A DNA stretch of 64,000 nucleotides, taken from assembly GCA_036583965.1 (NCBI GenBank), contig JAZBQD010000014.1, positions 54,565,626 to 54,629,625 of the forward strand. The letters are read 5' to 3'. Positions 12,830 through 24,720 of this stretch are shown here, piece by piece (positions within the stretch are counted from its first letter, which is position 1; every line of letters starts with the position of its first letter). The DNA is from Prunella strophiata (taxonomy: Eukaryota; Chordata; Aves; Passeriformes; Prunellidae). The notes beneath the pieces were generated by a model. That model was not told where the DNA came from, made no database searches, and saw only the letters and a program-made list of their open reading frames with translations. The translations under genes and the position numbers were made by a program.

Positions 12830-12845
12830 ACTATCATTATCATTA
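12707..12845 (+). repeat. Compound trinucleotide microsatellite (ATT)n(ACT)n(ATT)n(ATC)n
   Basis: About 139 bp of nearly pure trinucleotide repeats in homogeneous blocks: ATT repeats, then about nine ACT repeats, then ATT again, then about twelve ATC repeats, with degenerate ATC/ATT units at the right end. All four blocks differ only at the middle or last base, so they probably arose by point mutation followed by expansion. Translation on the minus strand gives runs of Asp, Asn and Ser, which is an artefact of the repeat and not a gene. Confidence 0.97.
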
Positions 12846-14078
12846 TTTTATAGGAGAGCAAACAAACCAGTGCAACACTTGGTATTACTTTCTCATCATA
12901 TTCCCTTAGTAAAATATACTGGCTTGTTTAATTTCTGCTTTACTAAATTAATCGTTATCTAGTAGGCTTAATAGCTTTCCTTTATGGCAGTATTAGAAAT
13001 GGAAATAATATTGAGTAATTCTAGAATAATTACTATGAAGCAGTACTTTAATATTGTTTTCTGTTACATCAGTCACTATTGTAATAAAACTAATACTGAA
13101 CTGTATTTATTTTCTCTCTGGTTTAATATCTATCTGTTAAGGCAGTTCCCATATTATATTTATTATCCTTAATGTCTTAGACATTCCACCAATAATTTAT
13201 TTCCTTAAACTATTTATAATTTTTCCTTGAGTGCAATTGATTTCTGCAGGGGTTTGTTTTATGAGTGCAAAATTTTATTTTCTGTATTTTCCCTTATATT
13301 TACCACATAAATGCCACATACTATATATTTTTTTTTTTAATTTCAGGATTAAATCTTAGTTAATTAGCAAGACTATGCTTTGAAAAGAGAAAAAAATGTA
13401 AGGCAAAGTCTATTTGGGACAATTTTCTAAACTTCTACCATTTTCAATGTAAGTCTCTTATCTGCCTACCTGCCTGGGCCAGAATTGATCATATTCAGGA
13501 CATCAGATATGCTTACTATCTTACTGCACCACATTGCTGCTGCTATGCATTGTTTGTGTGTGTGCAGTCTAGTTTACAGGCTTGTCTTCTGTGTCCCCAG
13601 AGGTGTCTAAAGCCTTAAATGACAAAATTTGAGGTCACACTTTATTGAACAGATCTCCATTAATTACTTCCAGCAGACCACTTGAATCAGCAGCCTTCTG
13701 CAGTCTAATGAGATAAATTGTATTGAAAGGTCCTGCACAAATACAAAGGAGGAGAGTTCAGGATGATTTGTCATCTCTACTAATTAGAAGTGATTGTTTT
13801 TCCTAGGTCTCGAATGAAGTCAATATCTTAATACAAAGATATTCTACTTTAACTAAGGTTTGGGATTAGAAAGAATAGTCTCTATCAGTTTTCACCATAG
13901 CATTTTAAATTGGGTTTGATGCAAGAACTGCACGGAACTGTTTTATCTAAACTGCCTAACACTGTTAGGCAGTTATTTGAAGTGAATAAGTGAATACTAA
14001 CAGTGGTACATAAATGATAGAACTCAAGAATTACAGTATTATGTAAATTATATTGAAAGCCCCCCTACATTTTTAATT
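12846..14078. other. Unique AT-rich non-coding sequence
   Basis: Nothing recognisable except the hairpin at 13950-13974, listed separately. Confidence 0.5.
13950..13974. other. Perfect 11-bp inverted repeat, 3-base loop
   Basis: AACTGCCTAAC at 13950-13960 and its exact reverse complement at 13964-13974 are separated by ACT. This is a compact, fully matched hairpin in otherwise unremarkable sequence. It does not resemble a microRNA precursor, which needs a longer stem. Confidence 0.85.
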
Positions 14079-14419
14079 TGTTGAGTACCACATTCAAACT
14101 ACCATGTTCATGCAATAAAGTCTGAGGGAAAGGGAGAGGGATACATTCACTAAGGCATTTGCCTTCTGAAACCACCACTGTGCATACTGAGGGTCTACTT
14201 CCAAGACATGGCTGGGCTTTGCTTGCTGATGGGAAGTACAAAATACACATTTATGGTTTCCTCTGCTTCCACACACAGTCTTTGCTTTTCTTTATTTAAT
14301 TGCCTTTATCTCAATCCACGAGTTTTTTAATCTTATTTTCTCCCCCATCCCTGTGAGGAATGGGAGTGAGGGAGCATCTTGATGGGCATCTAGCAGTCAG
14401 CCATGGTAAATGCACAACA
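14079..14419 (+). mobile_element. Decayed endogenous-retrovirus LTR (ERVL-like), 3' half best preserved
   Basis: The right end carries the U5 pattern of a common avian LTR group: CCTTTATCTCAATCCACGAG near 14308-14327, then a T-rich and CTCCCCCATCC block, a GGGAGTGAG block, and a terminus ending in CA at 14419. The left end at TG 14079 is proposed from a possible target-site duplication, TAATT at 14074-14078 against GAATT at 14420-14424. That match is weak because the region is AT-rich. From 14240 onward the match is convincing; before that it is faint. No internal retroviral sequence adjoins it. It is much more diverged than the LTR at 53502. Confidence 0.65.
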
Positions 14420-16100
14420 GAATTCATAAGCACAACCCTCCCTGTTGACCAGCTATTAAACTGATTATATGGATTTTTCTGTATTGGCAATACCATCTGT
14501 CAGTAAGGTTTAAACCAAAATGCATGAGCAAAAGTGATCTTTAGAGATCCTAAGGACATATCACCGAGAGCAAAATTCTTTATTTTGGCAAAACTCCATA
14601 CCAGGCAATTATGTCTGGTCTGCTTAAGTTCTACCTATAATTTCAGCTGGATATAAAATTCTACTTTAATTCCCATCTTTACAATTACTGCATATTAAGG
14701 GGCACTTTATTTTATCCAGTGGCAACTGGCATGATAAAGGAACCTACCATAACACAAAACTATATCTTAGTTAATGAATATAAAAATCTGAAAAAGTTCA
14801 AATGAGTAAACGACTTATACCAAAATATTCTCCAAGGCCCTGAAGAACATTAACCAAAATCTGGATTTATGTGAATGACACTTAATTTTTTTTTGATCTT
14901 TCAATCTCTACTATGCTAAGATGTTGTTCAGGAGTCAGTGAATATTTATGGTGGGGCACTAACAACAAGTTAGTGCTGCAGAAGGGGCTCTCAGGGTCAG
15001 ACTGGCTGCAGCTCTGTATAGAAAGCTTGTGAGGGCAGCCTCACTAAGTAAAGATCCAGAGTACACAGAATCCTCTGGTCTTGAGCACTCCCTATAAACA
15101 CCCTGAAAGGCATCTCTGTATACACTAAGTGGGTGAAACAAACAGTAAACTGGTGCCAGGTGTCTCAGAGGAGCATAGGTGTTAGGATAATATACTTATT
15201 TCATGTCCATTACAATGAGATTTATATATTCTTTGCTTGCAAGCACTGATTGGTGAAAACTTCTTAGTCCTACACTTGCCTATATTATAACTCTGGCCAT
15301 AGGCAAAGAGATACTGCCTTACTAGCAAAGAGAAGAGCCTGCCAACCCATTGCTTTGTCTTCCCCAAGATGTCACATTGCAGAATCTGGAAGTCTACTCT
15401 GCAAAATAAAGTTTATTGCCTCTGTGAGATACTTCTAAAATAGAAAAAAAAATCCATGGTACTTTGAGCTACAGTCCAGTAGTGGAGAAAAGAGAAACAC
15501 CTAATTTCTTACTGCAAGGTAAAAACCATCTGGAAAAATTAAGCATTGTCACCTATGCATCAATACATATGAATTCCAACTACATTAAAAAGAACATGTG
15601 ATTGTGTGTTTGCTTTAGAAATCATTCATTTTTCCAACATTTGGTGCATTTGAATTTTATTTATCTTTAGTTCAATTACAACAAAACCAAGAAGACACAA
15701 TGATGGGGGCTGAAGATGGGAATATGTTTCTGAGGGTTTTGTGAAGTTTTACTCCTTGAATAAATTCTAAACTGGACTGGGCAGGGGCAAAGTTTGAGCT
15801 TTGATCTAAGCTCTGATTCTTTAATCATCCTTATCCTTTTACTGGATTTGAAGGGAACTGAAGGGATGAGCACAGCACTAGAAAATATAAAAGGTATATA
15901 TTTCTCTAAAAGGTATATAGTAGGAAGTTTGTGTCATAATAGAAGAAAAACTGCCAGCAAAATCTTGTTCTGATAGGGTGAGAGGAGACTTCAGACTGCT
16001 GAGGGAGCCAATGAGTAATGTTTTCTAGGAATGTGCTTTTGTATGTATTGCTATCAATGAGTTCACCTTTTAAGAACCATTTCTAAAGAGTGCAGGATCA
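14420..16100. other. Unique AT-rich non-coding sequence
   Basis: No coding or repeat family is recognised. The part around 14930-15180 is more GC-rich but matches nothing I know. Confidence 0.5.
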
Positions 16101-16163
16101 GGCAATTAGATTCTATGATGCTTATGTGTCAGTTCTAACTTGAGCCATCCTATGATTCTGTAA
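16101..16163 (+). mobile_element. CR1 LINE, extreme 3' tip
   Basis: About 60 bp match the CR1 3' end in plus orientation: a degenerate version of the 'ATGATCTC...TCCCTTCCAACCTGAGCCATTC' region followed by CCTATGATTCTGTAATT. Nearly all of the element is missing, either through 5' truncation at insertion or through later decay. Confidence 0.65.
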
Positions 16164-16442
16164 TTAATGAGGCTGGTCTGTAGTAGGTAACATGGACTGT
16201 TAAACTGTTAAAACACTAATTACAATAAATTCTTAGTTCCACACAGAAGATGCATTGTATTTTCTCCCATAACAAAATCTGGATTAAAGCACCATAGACA
16301 CCTGTAGGAACTATAGTTAATCTCTGCCAATCCTCTCACTTAGACAAACCTCTCTTAAGTCATGTTATTCCAGAACCAATTTTCAGTTATTACGGTATCA
16401 ATTTACTAATATCAGTCACTTCAACACTGAGTAATCCTCCAC

Positions 16443-16458
16443 TTTTTTTTTTTTTTTT
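16443..16458 (+). repeat. Poly(T) tract, 16 T
   Basis: Uninterrupted run of 16 T in AT-rich sequence. Confidence 0.85.
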
Positions 16459-16502
16459 CAGATTTTCCTAAGATTTATCTTCTTTTCTTGTGTTTAATAG
16501 TT

Positions 16503-16544
16503 ATTCTTCCATGTATCATTCATATTCTTCCATGTATCATCCAT
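16503..16544 (+). repeat. 21-bp tandem duplication, two copies
   Basis: Two adjacent 21-bp copies of ATTCTTCCATGTATCATTCAT differ at one base. It is a recent small slippage duplication in non-coding sequence. Confidence 0.85.
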
Positions 16545-17539
16545 CCCATACCTTCTTTTCAGTTTCCTGCAATTAATTCTATTTTCCCCTATTCTCCTGT
16601 ATTGAACAGTCTGTGCAATAGTTTACAAGTACAGCACTATTTTATGCAGGTAAATATATTTTTAATCATATTGGACTTGCTACCTCTTAGTCAAAGTTAA
16701 TTTCCCATATTGCATTCACTTATCTTTTTTTGCACAGATAAATCTGTATTTGCCTGGTTTCTATTGCACCAATGTACCACACATTGAAAATATCCCAATG
16801 TCTTGTTCTATCTTATTAATAATAATTTTCTTTCATTGTGTTATTTTAGCTCTCTGAAGGTTATTTCCCCAATTATTTAAACTGAGTTAGTTCCTCCTAT
16901 TTAGGCCACAGAGTAGCATCGTGTAAAAATGGTTTTGATAGTATCATTCTCTGAAGCAGATATTTCAAAATCTTTCTCTGACATTAAATGTCATTGAAGC
17001 TCCTATTTTTTCTGGTTTTTCAATGATTCTGTATTATCAGTTTTTACTCAAATTTATTTTTGAAAACCTTTGAGAATTATTTTGATTTCCAGTGCTTCAC
17101 ACCAGGATGTTTTGTGAGACTAATAAGAACTTGTCTCTGAAGAGGAAAAAAATATTAACTGAATCAAAACAAAGTTTAAGATAGAAAAAGATATGGAAAC
17201 CTATTGAACAAGAATATAATGAAAATAATATAATTCTTATGGCATGGAGGTATCTAGTGCCATTGATAGCAGTCACAGAGTGGCAAGCACAGAAAAGCAG
17301 ATTATAAAATATTGTCACAATTTATATGGCTTCAAACAAACTAGATGTGGCAAAAAATAATTTGAAATATTTAACGAATTGTTTGTAGAAGGGATGTAAA
17401 CATTTATTTTTGAAGAAATTATGAAAAATGGGTGAAATTCTAGAAAATTGTATTTGTTGATAAAATGGAAGGCAACTGATTCATTTTTTTGTGTTATTCT
17501 CAGAAATATATGGAAAAAAATGTGCCCATCCACAGGAAA
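16545..17539. other. Unique AT-rich non-coding sequence
   Basis: No coding or repeat family recognised. Confidence 0.5.
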
Positions 17540-18010
17540 TAAATTCAGCATCAGTCAGTATGGATTCATCAGAATCAAATATGTCAATACCATTTAATTT
17601 TGTTTTGTGGTAGACTGGTAAGGTTGAGAGTTGAGAGTTAGGAAATATATGCTGTAATCATGGAAAAGTTTTTGACAAAGCTATTCTTGATATCTGTAAG
17701 AAAACTGAGAGAAAGTGGTAGGATGCACATTCATAAATGGGTGCAAGACTAGTTGGAAAAAACTACCATAGTTTTATGAAGGGGTCCTTTGCCACCTGAG
17801 GATGAGTAAGGTGACATTTTCTGCTTATCTGTATTGGACAAGAGTTACTAACTATTTTCATTAGTAGTCTCGGAAATTAAATAAATAGGCCTTTTGTTTT
17901 GCTGCTCTAATTTTATGAGACTGAAAACCACAAAGGATAGGGAAAGGATTAAAAACCATTTTGATAATTTGGAAAGAGGTTAAAAAATATTCAAATCAAT
18001 AGATACACTT
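17540..18010 (+). mobile_element. Ancient CR1 LINE relic, reverse-transcriptase region
   Basis: Scattered but collinear matches follow the CR1 ORF2 reverse-transcriptase region in plus orientation. In order: a 'GTCAGTATGGATTCATCAG' motif near 17554-17572, 'AAAGTTTTTGACAAAG' near 17664-17679, 'GGGTGCAAGACTAGTTGGAAA' near 17739, 'GGGGTCCTTTGCCAC' near 17781, and 'TATTTTCATTAGTAGTCT' near 17852. These correspond to the stretch that encodes the palm and the QGSVLGP-like motif in intact elements. Every frame is broken. It resembles the old CR1 lineages shared with turtles and crocodilians more than the young bird types. The 3' limit is uncertain and traces may run on past 18010. Confidence 0.6.
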
Positions 18011-21000
18011 AAGAATAGTAATTAGGTTTTTAAATGTTATCAAGGCTTTGACAGATAATCCCTACAAATTTCCCAGGATCATATTAGATTATGATGGATT
18101 GTCAGCTAGTCTTATGGAATGGAAACAGACTAATATACTTGATTGTCACTAGAAGATATTATTCATGACACCATTATCAGCCAGATGGTTAAAGGAAGAG
18201 GATCCATTCTAATCTTGCAAACTTATAAATACACCTACAGTGTTGAAATGAAGTTGCCATGAAAATATGACTCAGGCACAAAACTCATATGAGAGAGAGA
18301 ATGAGGGGCAGAGAAATTTTTTAATTAAATCAGGAGACCATATCTGGAAGTCCTGAATGTTTCAACATTGAAATATTTCTATCAGATTTCTAAAGATTTC
18401 CTATTGTTGATTACTCTTTAACCTATGGAGACTAGAGGCAAGCAATCATATTAAGGTGACTTGCTAGCCTTCACACAGCAGTGTCAAAAGATCAGGTAAA
18501 TTCAACTCTGAAGAGCTTTTAAAGAGAAAGCAGCTGATGCTTTGGAAACAGAAGAAAAAAATTAGGTTTGATGCTAACTTAATCCATAAAATGAAGCAAG
18601 ATGAGTTGAGAAGAAGGAAGTTAACTTGAGTAATACTGTGATAAAGGAAAAGTAATTAAAGTAATGATTGTTGCTATTTCTTCCAATACCATTCTTACTT
18701 CAAAATCTGCATGTATTCTTCATTGAGGAACAGTGGACAAAAATGAGATATGACTTCTTCCAGGTTTAGTGTATTGTGTGCTAGGATGACAATTTCTGGG
18801 TAAAATAGTTATTTTCTAAATGTAGATTAGTTTGTTTACAACCAGTTCTAGAAAAGAGTTCTTATTGTAATTAAAATGAAAATGTTTTCCTTCAAATCTT
18901 AGTGAAAACCTGTGTCCCATTTTTGACAATCAATTCTTCTCTGAAGAATCAATAATTGGAAAGCAAAGGTGGGTTTCATCCTATCTTACTTTGGCCACAT
19001 AAACAGTCACTTGTTTTGTGATTCATTTACTGAATCAGTTTCCAGTGCTCTTGATGACTGTACAATACCTGTAGAGCTGGATGTGAAGCACAATGAAACC
19101 CTAAACCAATCCATATCCTTTGGGAGAGACAGCAAGGGTATACCTGTACGTATAAGAACAATACTGTGTGTCACTCCCTGTGCAGTTAAAAACCTGAGGT
19201 TGTGGTTAAATCTGATATGAAGACATTTAGATGCATGTGTCTAGACATTTGTACCCAGAGACATGTCTGAGGTCTAAACTTTGATTTATAGTGAGTAGAA
19301 ATCTAGTGGAGGGAGTTTAGAGAGCTATTTAGCTGGGCACCTGGCAGATGCTGAATCTTTGTCTAGACCCATGGAATGGATTGACCAGTGGTGAGGACTT
19401 GAACATGTGTAGAAAGCTAAATCTGGAAGATTTAAATCCTGAACTCAGCCTGGCCTAATCTGTAATTAAATTTGATTTATGGAGGTAGACATGTACTAAG
19501 AAACAGTTGCTCTCACAGAAGAGGAAGACAGTCTGACAACTAGACAGTTGCAGGGGAAAAAAAGCTCAGATGACCAACTTCAAATATATACTGACATCTA
19601 AAAATTTAACTAGTGTCATGACATCACTCTACAAGACTCTAGTACAAAACCAGACAAGAATAACTAGCCCAGAACAGAGTAAGGGAAGGGAAAGAGATTA
19701 ATTTGATCTTCACTGTCATGTTGCCAATGACTGTATTGGAGCAGAACTACATTTTGGCTAAAATAGTTCAACTTAGCAAGAAGGTTTGGATAAGGTGTGT
19801 CTATTTAATAACAGTGATTCATACATTAAAAATTCAAGGATGTAATTCCTAGGACTGATCTGTCCTCAGGAAAAGAATTATTGCTATAAACAAGACTTCA
19901 GCTGTGCCTTCATTCATTTGTAGTCTTAAACCCCCTGTAATAGCTACACAGTCTTCTTTAAGTAGAACAAGGATAGGATCCTGTGAAGGGCAGCTTCATA
20001 TTTTTAAAGAGAAATGTTCTTTCTTTGCTTACACTCCTGACAATGAAAGTAGATGAACTTGCCCTAATCCTGAAGTGATTTCTTCATGGTATTAAGTCAT
20101 GATGATAAGAACATTGGCTTACTTTTATGCTAACAATCTCAACATTTTGAGATTTACTAGTTAAGGATAGTTCACATCCAGTCAGCTTGGAAGGAGGATA
20201 TAATTATCAAGATTTGCCTAGAAAGGAAAACCAGCTATACCCCTCAGTATGGCAAAGGAACATGGTAAGGCACTGCATATTGCTTTCTAATTTGAAGCTT
20301 TTTATACCAAGAATACATCTGCATAAATCTCATAATTTAGAGATTATTACCACTTTGTCTAGCCATTCTTTTGCTTCAGAGATGAGCAGCAGCCAAGGCA
20401 GGTGGCTGGACTGAATATTGAAGCTATATTGACTTTTCTTAGCCCAGTACTATTCTTCAGACTCACACCAATGACAGAATTTAACACAGAGCTTTGCTGG
20501 GCAATATTTATTTCCAGAGGGTCTCTGGACATGTGCAAAATCACATTAAACTGGAAGCTTAGAGCTCTTATTCTAATTCTAATTTCTAGCAAAGTTTATT
20601 TCATTTGGAATGTCAAAACCAATTTTTGGTTGTTTATTTAGCATTGATTATTTTTCTGTACTTGTTTCATGCAATCTAAAAGTTTCATCTAAGGTTCACA
20701 CTTCATCACTCACAGTTTATGCAAGTGCAGACTAATTTTAGTAAACATTTAAAATTATTTATCTGATAGTGAATTTTTTCTATAGTTGAATGATGAGGAT
20801 TTCTGGAATTGTGGTCATCCAGATGACAGCAGCTGTCTCGATGTCATAGAAATAGATAAAAGTTAGCACATTTTTACTAGACACCTGAAAATATTCTGCA
20901 ACCCTCTGTGTTTTCTGCCTTACTATCTACAGCTAAATGGATAATGATAAAACCATTCTCTCTTAAATGCAACTTTTAGAATTAAGAACTCTTAATGAAA

Positions 21001-23526
21001 TAATGAATTTAAAAAAAAAATCTATGGAAATAGGTGATTTCTACAGAGCTTTATAATAAATTTTGTTTTCTTTAATTTAAAAATAAATTGATGGAATAAA
21101 TTTGTGTTATTGAAGAGAATAGCCAAACATTCATTTCCTAGGTTCAATTTCATTCTAAAGTAGTAAGCACTTAACACTGTCAGCCCCTTGTGCTTTTAAC
21201 TGAATAAAGGTCAGATAATCAGACATCTGAAAGGACAGCTCATTTATCATCCTTTGATAAATGTGTCAGTAGCTAATCTTTAGCAGTGGATGATAACACT
21301 ACACAATGAAAAGTTAATGGATTCAAAGCACTGAATTTACCACAACATGGATGTAATGATGCTGTAGAGCAGAAGTTCAATTTTATTCCCTATTTTATAC
21401 AAAACTATATTTTTGTCTGAAAGCTTTAATTACCACAATCTAAACATTATTCTGATAAATTGTGTTCCACAGATGACAAGAATGATCTTGATAAGAAATT
21501 GTAATTATAGAACTGATTGAAGTATTATTTCAACAATCTAATGTAGTATTTCTATCCCATCAAGCTAATTGCTGGATCCTCACCAGTTTAAAAACTACTG
21601 TTAATGTCTCTTGCTACAAGTTTATATATACCATTTCAGTAGCACATGTTCTCATTTATTTCTCATCTATGATTAATCTAAAATCAAAATTAATATAGTC
21701 ATCCTAGACCTAAAACTGAGATTGAGATTACGTGTCTGCTTTAGGCTTGTATACGTAGCTTGTAGGCTACGTATCTTGTCAACTTTAGGTCTTCATCCCT
21801 GTACAGGCATTTGAAATATTCTAAGGTATCTCAAATGACCAAAAACATATATTCAGATGGTTGTTCATTTATTTTCTCAAAACTTTATGAAACTTTTTTT
21901 TTTAGATCTATTTTTGTAAGTATCATAAAGCATAGAAAAGAATAGTGCTGAAGAAGGTGGGTGGTAAAGAAAAATTATACACAGGACTTATTATATTCTT
22001 ATATTCCTTGGATTGATACCAAAAGAAAAATGTCTAACATAATTTTATATTACTTGATGAACACAGCACGTCTCTACCTGGATATTTCAAAGTTTTATTT
22101 CAATTTCACGACACTACAAATTTTACAAAGGTTACAGTTTCTCATGAAAAATATAGAGATTTATTTAAAAAACTACTGCATGATCCTGAGTATGTGCATC
22201 ACATGAAATCCAAGAAAAGGGTCAACTTCTTTTTTTATAAGTATCATCTTAAAACCTTTTAAGTATAAGAGTATCGCTGACTCACAAACAATTGCTGCAA
22301 TATTTCTTTAAGATACAATTCTGCAACATATCCAGGAGGGCTTTACAAGTGCTTGGTCAGATTTGAAATGTCCTTCAAAAGGGTTTAAGACATGCATCCA
22401 TTCACATATATATTCTATCAAGACAAAGTACATTAAAATCTCAGTCTTTCACTAAATCTATCTATCACTAGAACTATCAGTGATCTCAAAATGCAGGATG
22501 AAAAAGAAAAAAGAAACAGAAAAGCAGAGTGGTTTAAAATTGTACATTGTCTTATATAGGAGGTGCCAGGTGCAAACTTCTACTTTGTTTTTGTGGATTT
22601 TATATCACCATAGGGCTTCAGTCTGACTCAGAGCCTAAGGATTTTCATAATCATGATGGTTCATATTCACTGAAGAAAACAGATGTTTTCAAAATTCTTT
22701 TAAGCAAATAGGTCTGGGATTAGATAATAATAGGAACAGTGGGATAATGTGAAAATGAACAAAGCTGCTCAGAGATGTTTGTGAGAGACTTGGAAAATAT
22801 ACCATATTTATGGTTACATTTTTTTACAATGAACAAAGTATAAAAAGTATATTTATGTTGTCTTGTTTTAGATGGATTCTCCCACACATTATTGCTGTTG
22901 CTGTTGCTATTGTTATTATTAATATTACTACTCCTGCTATTGTTCTGCAGATAATGTAATGTAAGATGAAAAACCCAAGAGATTTGGAGATAAGCAAAAT
23001 AAACTCTCAGACCATATTGTCTTTGAAAATACATGTATATCACTTGTGAAGCCATGAAGTGAATAAATTGCAAAGCCATAATGAAAGGAGCTGGCCTCCT
23101 AGCTCAAATCCAAATTACTCTCTCCACATCTTCCTTGAAAATTGCTTAAAGGAAAAGTAAATAAATTATCTGTGAAGCAAATTTATCTTCAACTCTAGAT
23201 GTTGAAATACATGTGTGTCTGACAATGCTTACTGTAGACAGCAATTAGAAAACCAGGGCTTTTTAACATTTTTTTTAACTTTACAGCTTTGTCCCAGATT
23301 TCCTACCACAGTATTAAATTATATGTTCCTGTTGTCCAGTTTTTCTGCCCTTGGCTATTCTAATTTTGGATAATTTTTCTCTCTACTTTCATTTTTTAAC
23401 TGAATCGCTGCTCTTAGACTATCTTGGATAATTTTCTGTCCCTTTAAATTCTGAACAATGGTAATGGCAGTTTAAAGGTTTCCAAGACCCTTCCTGTCCC
23501 TTTCCAATTCTTATCTACTTGGCTTT
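18011..23526. other. Unique AT-rich non-coding sequence
   Basis: About 5.5 kb without a recognisable gene or transposon, apart from possible further decay of the CR1 at its left edge. It contains the hairpin at 21751-21774 and a degenerate trinucleotide stretch at about 22888-22945 (TTG, TAT and ACT units). That stretch inflates a minus-strand frame with Asn/Ser runs. Confidence 0.5.
21751..21774. other. Perfect 9-bp inverted repeat with two CpG, 6-base loop
   Basis: ATACGTAGC at 21751-21759 and its exact reverse complement at 21766-21774 enclose TTGTAG. Each arm contains the palindrome TACGTA. CpG is rare in this window, which makes a symmetrical CpG-containing hairpin stand out. Confidence 0.85.
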
Positions 23527-23660
23527 GAATCTCAGAACCATGGAATGGCTGACACTGGGAGGGAACTTTGCAGTTCATGTTGTCCAATCCCCCCGTTGAA
23601 GCAATCGAGAGCCAACCAGCTGCCCAGGTACTTATGGGTGCATCCCATCAGGATACATGG
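23527..23660 (-). mobile_element. CR1 LINE, 3' UTR fragment
   Basis: The plus strand reads as the complement of the CR1 3' end: a GAATCTCAGAACCATGGAATGG start, then a 'GGGAGGGAACTTTGCAG...TGTCCAATCCCCC' block and 'AACCAGCTGCCCAGG'. It is truncated after about 130 bp. It lies head to head, with about 155 bp between, with the plus-strand CR1 that begins near 23815. Confidence 0.8.
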
Positions 23661-23814
23661 ATTTATGCATGCATGGTTTTCTGAAGTACTACCTGATCTC
23701 ATCCTCTTCTACCAAGAATAAGTCTTCCTTGCCCCAGAATTTCTGTTCATCTCCAGGTCCTTGGATTTGAGGAGGGAAAAAAAAAAAAAGTTTTGATATA
23801 GTGGATTTGAATGC

Positions 23815-24720
23815 ATCCTCAAAAAGGTATCCAATAATGCCCAGCTAAGTTGATAACACCCAGTTTTAGTTGATTCTCTTAAGGAAAGAGATGTCATCCA
23901 GAAGTACTTTGACAAGCTTGAGGAGCAGGCTGTGCAAATGCCATGAAGTTAAAAAGGCCAAGTTCAAGGCCCTGTGTCTGGGCTGGGGTAGTACCCAATA
24001 TCAATATGGAATGGGAAAAGAATGGATGGAAAGCAGTCCTATGAAGAAGGACTTTGGTGTAAGTGTAAGGAAAAGTTGGACATAAGCCGGCAATGTGGGG
24101 TTGCAGCCCTAAAGGGCAATCATATCCTGGGCTCCATAAAAGCAGCATGGACTGCAGGTTGAGGAAGGTGATTCTGCCCCTTTGCACTTGTGACACCCCA
24201 TCTAGGGTACTGCATGCAACTCTGCAACCCCCAAAATATCGATGTGAACCTGTTGGAGGGAGTAAGAGGAAGCCAAAAATATGGTCAGAGTGGAGCATCT
24301 CTCCTATGATAGGCTGACAGAGTTTGGGGTGTTCAGACTGGAGAAAAGAAAGCTCTGGGTAGATCTTACAGCACCTTCCAGTATCTAAATGGGGCCTGCA
24401 AGAAGGCTGGAAAAGGGACTTTTGAAAGAGCAAGTAGTGACAGAACAAGGGGCATGAATGGCCTTAAACTGAAAGAAGGCACAGTTTAGATTAGACAGTA
24501 GCAAGAAATTGTTTACTTTGAGGGTGGTGAGACCCTGACATAAGTTGCCCAGAAAAGCTGTGGATTCTCCATGTCTGGAAGTGCTCAAAGCCAGGTTGGG
24601 TGGGGCTTTGAGCAAGTGGGTCTAGAGGAAGATGCCCTTGTCCATGGCAAGGAGTTGGAACTAGACAGTCTTTAAGGTTCCTTCCAACCCAACCATTATC
24701 TATGACTTTGTCATTATTCT
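23815..24720 (+). mobile_element. CR1 LINE, ~0.9-kb 3' portion (ORF2 C-terminus and 3' UTR)
   Basis: This plus-strand copy is collinear with the CR1 consensus: the end of the reverse-transcriptase domain (the segment coding for AKF/AKCKVL-like residues near 23960), the 'EKDLGV' equivalent (GAAGAAGGACTTTGGTGTAA near 24041), 'LPL..C..TPS.VLHATLQPP' near 24175-24235, then the 'DRTRG' region near 24440, and the 3' UTR ending in CCATTATCTATGACTTTGTCATTATTCT-like sequence at 24720. Frameshifts and stops break ORF2. A 184-codon minus-strand frame across 23894-24448 is only the antisense of this element. The endonuclease and catalytic YMDD-type region are missing, so the copy is dead. Confidence 0.93.

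Noticed and set aside
12640..12861. Minus-strand frame with long Asp, Asn and Ser runs
   Set aside because: A by-product of the trinucleotide microsatellite; no coding signal on either side.
22720..23079. Minus-strand frame of 119 codons with Asn/Ser repeats
   Set aside because: Part of it comes from the degenerate trinucleotide repeat at 22888-22945, and the rest has no recognisable motif.
23894..24448. Minus-strand open frame of 184 codons, the longest in the window
   Set aside because: It is the antisense of the plus-strand CR1 at 23815-24720, with no recognisable domain of its own.
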